6,593 bases of DNA, from assembly GCA_946482585.1 (NCBI GenBank), contig CAMLSI010000309.1, forward strand, positions 1 to 6,593, given 5' to 3'. This document shows positions 1 through 4,946 of the stretch, one piece after another. A program made the translations under genes and the position numbers. The DNA comes from an uncultured Lysobacteraceae bacterium (GTDB lineage: Bacteria; Pseudomonadota; Gammaproteobacteria; Xanthomonadales; Rhodanobacteraceae). The notes under the pieces were generated by a model. It was given only the letters and a program-made list of their open reading frames with translations, searched no databases and had not been told where the DNA came from. Every line of letters starts with the position of its first letter. The stretch's first letter is position 1.

Positions 1-102
1 AATCGCCGCGATTCGCGCCGGTTGAGGCATGACAGCCGGCGGTGGCCGCGCGACCGTCGCGCGGCCGGCTTCATTGGATGCGATCGCGGCCGCCGGCGCC
101 GC

Positions 103-133
103 CGCCATTTCGGACCTGGACGTCGCCATTTCG
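103..133. repeat. Two direct copies of CGCCATTTCG upstream of the Lrp-type gene
   Basis: The 10-mer CGCCATTTCG occurs at 103-112 and again at 124-133, so the copies are 21 bp apart, about two helical turns. The second copy ends 5 bp before the GGAG ribosome binding site (138-141) of the regulator gene. Lrp/AsnC proteins often autoregulate by binding phased sites on one face of the DNA, so this could be an autoregulatory site. That is inference, and each copy is only weakly palindromic. The rest of 1-146 shows no convincing sigma70 promoter. Bases 2-25 could be read as the last seven codons and stop of an upstream plus-strand gene, but that is too short to claim. Confidence 0.35.
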
Positions 134-146
134 CCCCGGAGCCGCC

Positions 147-581
147 ATGCCTACGCTCGACGCCAAGGATCGCCAACTGCTCGAACTCCTGTACCGCAAC
201 GCACGACTGCCGCTGAAGACCATCGCCGCGCGCGTCGGCCTCGCGCGGAGTTCGGTGCGCGAACGGGTGGCGCGCCTCGAAAGCAGCGGCGTCATCCGCG
301 GCTATCGCGCCGAAGTCGCCTGGCCGGTCACTACGGGCGCGGTCCAGGTCTATTTCAACGTCCGGCTGCAGCGCACGCCGGCCGACACGCTGATCCGCCG
401 CCTGCGCGAGCGCCGCGAGTTCGAGCGCTGCTGCTCGATCGGCGGCGAGGTCGATCTGCTCATTGCGGCCAGTGCCGATTCCATGCTCGAACTCAACGAG
501 CTGCGCGACTGGCTCGCGATGCAGAACGAGGTCGCCGCCGTTTCCACGTCGGTGGTACTGAACGAGGACTTCCGCCGCTGA
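147..581 (+). CDS. Lrp/AsnC-family transcriptional regulator
   Basis: This encodes a 144-residue DNA-binding regulator. Residues about 4-55 form the AsnC-type winged helix-turn-helix: the family opening LDAKDRQLLELL, then LKTIAARVGL as the first helix of the motif, RSSVRERVARLE as the recognition helix, and SGVIRGY leading to the linker. Residues about 64-142 fit the RAM/ligand-binding domain, with a beta strand VQVYFNVRL and the conserved G-x-x-D turn within GGEVDLLI (99-106). The start at 147 is chosen because GGAG (138-141) lies 5 nt upstream and the LD..D opening of the family falls at residue 4. An earlier in-frame ATG at 42 would add 35 residues unlike the family. Members usually have 140-165 residues, so this is full length. 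Lrp proteins sense amino acids or other small molecules, but the ligand cannot be read here. The downstream multicopper oxidase is a plausible target because of its position. Confidence 0.9.
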   Translation: MPTLDAKDRQLLELLYRNARLPLKTIAARVGLARSSVRERVARLESSGVIRGYRAEVAWPVTTGAVQVYFNVRLQRTPADTLIRRLRERREFERCCSIGGEVDLLIAASADSMLELNELRDWLAMQNEVAAVSTSVVLNEDFRR

Positions 582-609
582 GTGCCGCGCGTCCGTAGCC
601 TGATAGCTT

Positions 610-638
610 TTGTCGCAAAATTGCGATTGTGTTAGCGT
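610..638 (+). promoter_or_regulatory. Candidate promoter of the multicopper oxidase gene
   Basis: In a stretch much richer in A/T than its surroundings, TTGTCG (610-615, 4/6 to the -35 consensus) is followed after 17 bp by TAGCGT (633-638). The latter matches TATAAT only at T1, A2 and T6, but is preceded by TGT (630-632), which gives an extended -10 element of TGn form. Transcription would begin near 645, leaving a leader of about 70 nt before the oxidase start at 715. The spacing and base composition are seen directly; promoter activity is inferred. Confidence 0.45.
613..626. promoter_or_regulatory. Perfect inverted repeat TCGCAA-AA-TTGCGA, candidate operator
   Basis: TCGCAA (613-618) and TTGCGA (621-626) are perfect reverse complements separated by AA. 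The repeat lies between the putative -35 and -10 elements of the oxidase promoter, where a bound protein would be expected to interfere with RNA polymerase. Lrp-family sites are typically imperfect palindromes of about 15 bp with an A/T-rich centre, which this resembles, and an Lrp/AsnC gene ends 31 bp upstream. Control by that neighbour is therefore reasonable but unproven. Another regulator could equally use the site. Confidence 0.45.
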
Positions 639-701
639 GGCGCCGCGGCTGAGGTGGCGTATGCGCGTCCGCGCGAGCGCCCGTCGTTTCCAAACGGTCC
701 T

Positions 702-706
702 AGGGG
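702..706 (+). promoter_or_regulatory. Ribosome binding site AGGGG that fixes the oxidase start
   Basis: AGGGG sits 8 nt before the ATG at 715. The in-frame alternatives have no comparable site: the ATG at 610 lies inside the putative promoter, and the ATG at 760 is preceded by G/C-rich coding-like sequence. Confidence 0.6.
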
Positions 707-714
707 AAAATTCG

Positions 715-2754
715 ATGACTTCGAGCAGTGCATTCGGTGCGCGGCGTTCGGCTGCGCGTATGAAACCGGCGGCGCGCTATGCGCTGCCGACGCTCTTGCT
801 GACGACGGCCGCGTTCGCACAGGCGGCCGAACGCGTCGACGCGCCGCCGGTCGCGGCCGCCATCAAGCGTTCCGCCGAGATGGTCCGCAAAGGCGCTGCG
901 CTCGAAGCCGGCACCGTCGGCCTGCAGGGACGCCGGCTCCCGGCTGCCGCGCCGCACGAAGCGCGACTCTCGCTCGACATCGACTACACCGAATCGACGA
1001 TCTACAACCCGGCCACGGGCGCCTACGACCGCGTCAAGCTGCGTTCGTACCGCAGTCCCGGCACCGAGCCCAAGGTTCCGTTCGTTGCGCCGCTGATCGA
1101 GATCCAGCCCGGCGAAACCGTGCGCATCGCGCTCGACAACAAATTGCCCAAGGAACCCGACTGCGCCAAGAGTGTGAGCAACATCAATATCCCGCACTGC
1201 TTCAACAGCACGAACCTGCATTCGCACGGCCTGTGGGTCAGCCCCGCGGGCAACAGCGACAACGTGCTGATCGCGCTGCTGCCCGGCGTCAAGTTCGAGT
1301 ACGAATACAACATTCCGCCCGACCACCCGTCGGGCACGTTCTGGTACCACCCGCACATCCACGGCTCGACCGCGCTGCAGGTCGCCAGCGGCATGGCCGG
1401 CACCCTGATCGTGCGCGGCAACCGCCGGCCCGACGCCGACCACACCGGCGACATCGACACGCTGCTCATGGAGCGCAGCGGCGAGCGCGTGACCGAGCGC
1501 GTCGTGCAGTTTCAGCAGGTGCAGTACGCCTGTCGCGACAAGGACGGCAACATCAAGAAGAAGACCGTCAAGAAAGACGGCAAGGACGTCGTCGTCGCCT
1601 GGGTCTGCGACAAGGACGATCTCGGCGAAGTCAGCAAATACGATCAGTTCGGCCAGACCACCTGGACAGAGTCGGGCCGCTACACCAGCGTCAACGGGCA
1701 GGTGCTGCCGACGTTCGAAGGTGGCCGCGCCGGCGCCGTCGAGCGCTGGCGCGCGGTGCATGCGGGCGTGCGCAACAGCGTGAACCTGCAGTTCCGCAAG
1801 ATGAAATCCGCGGCGCCGGCGTTCGACCGCCTCGCGGCCGCCGAGCAGCAGAGCTGGGTCGATGCGAACTGCACGGGGCCGCTGCTGACCCAGTTCGAGA
1901 TCGCGAGCGACGGCCTCACGCACACGAAGATGATCAAGAAGACGGCCAACATCCTGCAGCCGGGCTATCGCAGCGACGTGCTCGTCGTGTTTCCGGAAGA
2001 GGGCGAATACTGCGTCATCGACGGCGATGCGTCGGCCGACACGAGCGTGAGCTGGACGGCCGAGAGCCGCCAGTTGCTCGGCAAGGTCAAGGTCGGCAAG
2101 GGCGAAGCCGTCACGGGCGATGTCGATTCGTACCTGGTCAAGACGCTGTCGGCAATGGCCGATGCGACGCAGGAATCCTCCGTCGCGACGAAGATCAAGG
2201 CTGATCTCGGCAACGGGCTCGGCCTGCAGTCCTTCGTGCCGCATCCGGACATCGCCGAGTCGGAACTCACCGCGCCGGGCCAGGAAATGCAGTTCAGCAT
2301 CAAGACCGTCGACATTCCGGATCCGACCGATCCGACCAAGACGATCAAGGAAACGCGCTTCCAGGTCGACGGCAATCCCTACGATCCCAAGACTGCGCGC
2401 ACGCTCGTGCTCGGCCGCAGCGAACAGTGGCTGCTCACGTCGATCTCGGGGGCGCATCCGTTCCACATCCACGTGAATCCGTTCCAGATCGACAAGATCC
2501 TCGATGCCAACGACAAGGACGTCAGCGTGCCGGGCAGCGGCGACACGTCCTACGACGGGCTCAAGGGCACCTGGAAGGACACGCTATGGGTCAAGAACGG
2601 CTTCAAGCTCTACGTGCGTACGCGCTACGAGCGCTACATCGGTGAATACGTACTGCATTGCCACATCCTCGATCACGAGGACCAGGGCATGATGCAGAAC
2701 GTGCGTGTCGTGCTGCCCGACGGCAAGGGCGGCGGCGTATACGGGCACCACTGA
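715..2754 (+). CDS. Exported three-domain multicopper oxidase (laccase-like)
   Basis: This 679-residue protein belongs to the family that oxidises phenols, metal ions or similar donors at a type 1 copper and reduces O2 to water at a trinuclear cluster. All four copper motifs are present: HSH at 169-171; HPHIH with His212, 214 and 216; HPFHIH at 581-586; and HCHILDH at 648-654. The last includes type 1 ligand Cys649 with His654 and axial Met659, as in CueO-type enzymes. The N-terminus is a signal peptide with a hydrophobic core near 23-35, ending AFAQAAE. Arg10-Arg11 precede it, so Tat export is possible though the motif is poor. The protein is longer than CueO (about 516 residues) and has no Met-rich copper-binding segment. 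Instead it has a Lys/Asp-rich loop between Cys273 and Cys298. It follows the Lrp-type gene after 133 bp and is followed by a terminator. Substrate and copper-resistance role are not determinable. Confidence 0.93.
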   Translation: MTSSSAFGARRSAARMKPAARYALPTLLLTTAAFAQAAERVDAPPVAAAIKRSAEMVRKGAALEAGTVGLQGRRLPAAAPHEARLSLDIDYTESTIYNPATGAYDRVKLRSYRSPGTEPKVPFVAPLIEIQPGETVRIALDNKLPKEPDCAKSVSNINIPHCFNSTNLHSHGLWVSPAGNSDNVLIALLPGVKFEYEYNIPPDHPSGTFWYHPHIHGSTALQVASGMAGTLIVRGNRRPDADHTGDIDTLLMERSGERVTERVVQFQQVQYACRDKDGNIKKKTVKKDGKDVVVAWVCDKDDLGEVSKYDQFGQTTWTESGRYTSVNGQVLPTFEGGRAGAVERWRAVHAGVRNSVNLQFRKMKSAAPAFDRLAAAEQQSWVDANCTGPLLTQFEIASDGLTHTKMIKKTANILQPGYRSDVLVVFPEEGEYCVIDGDASADTSVSWTAESRQLLGKVKVGKGEAVTGDVDSYLVKTLSAMADATQESSVATKIKADLGNGLGLQSFVPHPDIAESELTAPGQEMQFSIKTVDIPDPTDPTKTIKETRFQVDGNPYDPKTARTLVLGRSEQWLLTSISGAHPFHIHVNPFQIDKILDANDKDVSVPGSGDTSYDGLKGTWKDTLWVKNGFKLYVRTRYERYIGEYVLHCHILDHEDQGMMQNVRVVLPDGKGGGVYGHH

Positions 2755-2755
2755 G

Positions 2756-2790
2756 AAAAAAGCCCTCCCCGCCAGGGGAGGGCTTCGTTT
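2756..2790. terminator. Bidirectional intrinsic terminator between convergent genes
   Basis: Arms AAGCCCTCCCC (2760-2770) and GGGGAGGGCTT (2775-2785) pair perfectly over 11 bp around a GCCA loop. On the left is a run of six A (2756-2761), which becomes a U-tract for transcripts on the minus strand. On the right is TTCGTTT for transcripts on the plus strand. It begins 2 bp after the oxidase stop codon and lies 29 bp beyond the stop of the OmpA-like gene. It is therefore well placed to end both transcripts, and looks stronger for the minus strand. Confidence 0.92.
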
Positions 2791-2813
2791 CCGGCGTTTC
2801 GTGTCGTCGCGGC

Positions 2814-3692
2814 TCAACGCACCGCGACTGCCTTCTGCATGATCACCTCGACGCGGCGATTCTGCAGGCGCCCGCTGGCCGAGTTGTTGTCGGAGACCGG
2901 GAAGTCCGGACCCATGCCGCGCACCGTGATGCGGCTCGGCGACACGCCGTGGCCGACGAGATAGGCCTGCACCGACTGCGCGCGACGCAGCGACAGGTCG
3001 ACGTTGTAGTTGCGCGAACCGGTCGAATCGGTGTGGCCTTCGATCGCGATGCTGCCGCGGTCGTCGCTGCGCAGCGCCTGCGCGAGCTGGTCGAGGCTGC
3101 GTGTCGCGCCGGGCTTGAGTTCGGCACGATCGGTCTCGAACAGCACGTCGCCGAGCGTCACGACGGTGCCGCGCTCGGTTTCCTTGGCCTGCAATTCGGC
3201 GAGCTGCGCACGCGCGGCCTGCGCGTCGAGACGCGCTTCGGTCGCGGCCAGGCGCTCTTCGTTCGCGCGCATGTCGGCCAGGCGGGCGGCCTCGGCCGCG
3301 GCATTGGCGTCGGAGCGCGCGATGGCGAGATCGCGCGAGCGCGCTTCGGCGAGCAACTGCTCGCGTTCGCGGCCGAGGTTCTGCGCATGCTGTTCGGCGA
3401 AACGCGTCAGACCTTCGGCCTCGGCCGTCTTCACGAGACGGTCGGCGATGTAGACGCCGTGATCGAACAGTTCGCGATCGAGCTCGCGCCCGTCGCGCGT
3501 CAGCGTCGCGACGGCCTCGTCGGCCTTGGCGAGTTCGGCCGGTGCGTTCGCGGCGATGCGCTGATCGCCGTGCAGGCGTTGCAGCTCCGACTGCAGGCGC
3601 ACGACTTCCGGCGCCGGGCCGCGCGGCGTGCTCGCACAGGCGCCGAGCAGCAGCGCGGTAGAAACGGCAAGGAACAGATGGCGGGTCTTCAT
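2814..3692 (-). CDS. OmpA-family lipoprotein with DUF4398-like N-terminus and coiled coil
   Basis: This 292-residue outer-membrane lipoprotein is predicted to bind peptidoglycan. The signal peptide ends in a lipobox LGAC with lipidated Cys19. Residues about 27-130 are helical and resemble DUF4398. Residues about 95-175 are Ala/Glu/Arg-rich and look like a coiled coil. Residues about 176-285 form the OmpA C-terminal domain, recognised by LFETDRAELKPGA, EGHTDSTGSRNYN and the terminal NRRVEV. Asp222 and Arg237 match the two OmpA residues known to hold diaminopimelate. The start has AGGAGA about 8 nt upstream, inside the end of the preceding gene, which stops 3 nt before this ATG; translation is probably coupled. 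It is the last gene of the minus-strand operon and runs into the hairpin at 2756-2790. The expected role is a periplasmic spacer or tether between outer membrane and wall. A Pal-like function is less likely given the long coiled coil. Confidence 0.92.
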   Translation of the reverse strand: MKTRHLFLAVSTALLLGACASTPRGPAPEVVRLQSELQRLHGDQRIAANAPAELAKADEAVATLTRDGRELDRELFDHGVYIADRLVKTAEAEGLTRFAEQHAQNLGREREQLLAEARSRDLAIARSDANAAAEAARLADMRANEERLAATEARLDAQAARAQLAELQAKETERGTVVTLGDVLFETDRAELKPGATRSLDQLAQALRSDDRGSIAIEGHTDSTGSRNYNVDLSLRRAQSVQAYLVGHGVSPSRITVRGMGPDFPVSDNNSASGRLQNRRVEVIMQKAVAVR

Positions 3693-3695
3693 GGC

Positions 3696-4061
3696 TCAGT
3701 CTCCTGCGCGGTCGAGTTCGACGCGCAGCGTGCGCACGGCCGCCTCGACTTCTGCGGTGGTCGCCTCGGCGCGTGCCTGCCGGCTGCGCGCTTCGGCGAG
3801 GATGGCGTCGGCACGTGTCTTTTCCGAGGCCAGCATGCTCTGGGTCCAGTCGCGATCGTTCGCGAGACCTTGCGCATGCGCCATGCCGTTGCGCGCGTTG
3901 CCCAGGTCGGCGGACGCGAATTGCTCCGCGCCGGCGCGTTCGGCGGATTCGAGTGCGCTCTGCGCGGCCGTCATCGCGAGTTCCGCCTCGTGGCGGTTCG
4001 CTGCGGCCGCCACGCCCGGCAGCGCGAGCGCGATGCTCAGTATCAGGGCTTGAATCTTCAT
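3696..4061 (-). CDS. Periplasmic DUF4398 domain protein
   Basis: This 121-residue protein has a Sec signal peptide (residues 1 to about 20, ending GVAAAA) and no lipobox cysteine, so it should be soluble in the periplasm. The mature part is almost entirely helical and Ala/Glu/Arg-rich. It follows the DUF4398 pattern: ELAMTAAQSALESAERAGA, then ADLGNARNGMAHAQ, then LASEKTRADAILAEARSR. DUF4398 has no established biochemical activity. GAGGAG lies about 8 nt before the start. The next gene, the OmpA-like lipoprotein, carries a related helical region; both contain LAEARSR at a comparable place (88-94 here, 114-120 there). The pair may therefore come from a duplication in which one copy was fused to an OmpA domain, and the proteins may form mixed helical bundles. 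The family call is from pattern recognition. Confidence 0.85.
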   Translation of the reverse strand: MKIQALILSIALALPGVAAAANRHEAELAMTAAQSALESAERAGAEQFASADLGNARNGMAHAQGLANDRDWTQSMLASEKTRADAILAEARSRQARAEATTAEVEAAVRTLRVELDRAGD

Positions 4062-4086
4062 TTCGGGGCTCCTCGGTTCCGGCGCT

Positions 4087-4392
4087 TTACCAGCGCTCGT
4101 ATTCGCGCTGCGACACGCGCAGGTCGCGGTTCTTGTCGGCGAACTCGAAGTCGTTCGCGAGCGTGGCGTAGCCCGAGGCCTCGTTTTCGTCGATGACGCC
4201 GTCGCCGTTGCGATCGAGCGTCGAGAACGCGGGCTTGGGCTCCGCCGGTTTCGCCGGCGGCTGTCCGTAGCGCACGGTCACGTCGCCGCGCGGACTCGCA
4301 TAGCGGATCTCGCGCAACTGGTCAGACGACGTTCCCTGCGCCGATGCGGCAGCCACACCGGCGCACAGCGCAATAGCGATCAGTGCTCTCAT
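4087..4392 (-). CDS. Small secreted EF-hand protein
   Basis: This 101-residue protein has a signal peptide of about 19 residues (ALCAGVAAASAQG) and two EF-hand loops at its C-terminal end. Loop 1 (60-71) is canonical, with Asp60, Asn62, Asp64, Gly65, Asp68 and Glu71 at the calcium-ligand positions. Loop 2 (86-97) keeps Asp86, Asn88, Asp90, Ser94 and Glu97 but has Leu91 where glycine is usual, so it may bind more weakly. Residues about 20-55 form a proline-rich linker (QPPAKPAEPKP). Paired EF-hands commonly fold together and bind two Ca2+ ions. The likely role is a periplasmic calcium-binding or calcium-stabilised protein, with partner unknown. The start is supported by GAGAGGTGATG-type sequence upstream (AGAGGTG about 6 nt before ATG). 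It is the second gene of the operon, 10 nt after the lysine-rich gene and 25 nt before the DUF4398 gene. Confidence 0.85.
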   Translation of the reverse strand: MRALIAIALCAGVAAASAQGTSSDQLREIRYASPRGDVTVRYGQPPAKPAEPKPAFSTLDRNGDGVIDENEASGYATLANDFEFADKNRDLRVSQREYERW

Positions 4393-4402
4393 GCATCACC
4401 TC

Positions 4403-4771
4403 TCAGCGGATCTTGGCGCGCAACTCGCGCCCGAGCTCGGCCAGCGCATGGACCGCTTCGTTGAAACGCGGCGACACTTCCTTGGCGATGCGCGGCAGCA
4501 TCCTGGTCTTGCCGTTCGACGCGGTCACGGCTCGGCGCACGGCGGCGATGCCGACACCGACGGCGACGGCCAGCGGCACGAGCACTTTGGGTGATCTCAA
4601 CGTCTTCGCGGTTCTCGCGATCGCGGCGCGGCGCGGCGTGATCTCGGTGGATTTCTTCGCGACGGCGACACTGCTGCCGTTCGCGGTCTTGCGTGCGGTC
4701 TTGCGCGCCGCAGTGGCCTTGCTCGCGACCTTGCCGGTCGCATTTGCGTTGGACGCCGTCTTTCGCACCAT
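4403..4771 (-). CDS. Lysine-rich, histone H1-like single-pass membrane protein, unknown function
   Basis: I do not recognise a named family. The 122-residue product has three parts. Residues 1-60 are low-complexity Ala/Thr/Lys/Arg with only one acidic residue (Glu43) and H1/AlgP-like repeats such as ARKTARKTANG. Residues about 63-78 are hydrophobic (VLVPLAVAVGVGIAAV) and could be one membrane segment. Residues 79-122 are basic, with an amphipathic helix near the end (FNEAVHALAELGRELRAKIR). Start 4771 is preferred over the in-frame ATG at 4804 because AAAGGAG (4785-4779) lies 7 nt before it. The basic N-terminus on the cytoplasmic side would fit the positive-inside rule and might touch DNA or another polyanion; this is inference. 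It is the first gene of the four-gene minus-strand operon, yet the only one without a cleavable export signal. Low-complexity composition makes spurious similarity likely, so no function is assigned. Confidence 0.75.
   Translation of the reverse strand: MVRKTASNANATGKVASKATAARKTARKTANGSSVAVAKKSTEITPRRAAIARTAKTLRSPKVLVPLAVAVGVGIAAVRRAVTASNGKTRMLPRIAKEVSPRFNEAVHALAELGRELRAKIR
4683..4706 (-). repeat. Tandem 12-bp repeat encoding ARKT-type repeats
   Basis: On the plus strand GCGGTCTTGCGT (4683-4694) is followed at once by GCGGTCTTGCGC (4695-4706), with one mismatch. On the coding strand it gives the repeated Arg-Lys-Thr-Ala units of the H1-like tail. Such in-frame repeats can expand or contract by slippage, so tail length may vary between strains. 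Confidence 0.7.
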
Positions 4772-4778
4772 GACCCGA

Positions 4779-4785
4779 CTCCTTT
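4779..4785 (-). promoter_or_regulatory. Ribosome binding site AAAGGAG that fixes the start at 4771
   Basis: Read on the minus strand, AAAGGAG ends 7 nt before the ATG at 4771. The longer in-frame start at 4804 would place this site inside the coding sequence and has no comparable site of its own. Confidence 0.65.
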
Positions 4786-4796
4786 GCGATGGTCGA

Positions 4797-4820
4797 GCTA
4801 ACACGACAGTTTTCGTGCCA
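4797..4820 (-). promoter_or_regulatory. Candidate control region of the four-gene operon
   Basis: The 175 bp between the PDZ gene and the operon (4772-4946) contain an A/T-richer patch just upstream of the first gene. It holds an inverted repeat with arms CACGA (4802-4806) and TCGTG (4813-4817) around a 6-bp spacer. Reading on the minus strand, TGGCACG (4820-4814) is a perfect match to the -24 box of sigma54 promoters. The corresponding -12 box is CTGTC (4809-4805) where TTGC(A/T) is expected, lacking the key GC. A sigma70 reading would use GTGTTAGC (4804-4797) as the -10 region, with no good -35. Position suits a promoter, but the type is undecided. Confidence 0.3.
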
Positions 4821-4924
4821 GCGCTCGCGCGGGTCTAAGTCGTTATGCGGACGACGTATTCAGAGGAGGCGGGCTGGGGTGTTTCAGGCAGAACGCCTTG
4901 CCCCGGGAGACATCCGTGCAGGCT

Positions 4925-4939
4925 GCCCGGCCGGCGGGC
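4925..4939 (-). other. Short G/C hairpin downstream of the PDZ gene
   Basis: GCCCG (4925-4929) and CGGGC (4935-4939) can pair around a 5-nt loop, 7 bp beyond the PDZ stop codon. No T-tract follows on the minus strand, so it is at best a weak or Rho-assisted stop. The remainder of 4772-4924 shows no gene I can support. Confidence 0.25.
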
Positions 4940-4946
4940 TCTGCAT

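Noticed and set aside
2..30. Tail of an upstream plus-strand gene (2-25) or start of a divergent minus-strand gene (ATG at 30)
   Set aside because: Both frames are open, but only 8-10 codons are visible, no ribosome binding site precedes the minus-strand ATG, and neither can be told from chance.
610..714. Oxidase start at the ATG-like upstream position 610
   Set aside because: This region holds the A/T island with promoter-like elements and the palindrome, and the extra 35 residues would precede a good signal peptide. The AGGGG at 702-706 supports 715.
700..2472. Very long open frame (590 codons) on the minus strand opposite the oxidase gene
   Set aside because: It mirrors the oxidase, which has all copper motifs and a ribosome binding site. 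High-GC genes commonly leave long antisense open frames, and the translation (rich in Arg, Val, Asp, Ala) has no recognisable domain.
2756..2790. Reading the hairpin as part of an attachment site or a small RNA
   Set aside because: Perfect 11-bp stem, tight loop and flanking A/T runs between two convergent stop codons are fully explained by a bidirectional terminator.
2658..4196. Plus-strand open frame of 512 codons across the minus-strand operon
   Set aside because: It overlaps four genes with clear signal peptides or domains on the opposite strand, crosses their intergenic gaps and the terminator, and has no credible start site.
4805..4820. Firm call of a sigma54 promoter
   Set aside because: The -24 box matches, but the -12 box lacks the nearly invariant GC, so only a candidate control region is listed.
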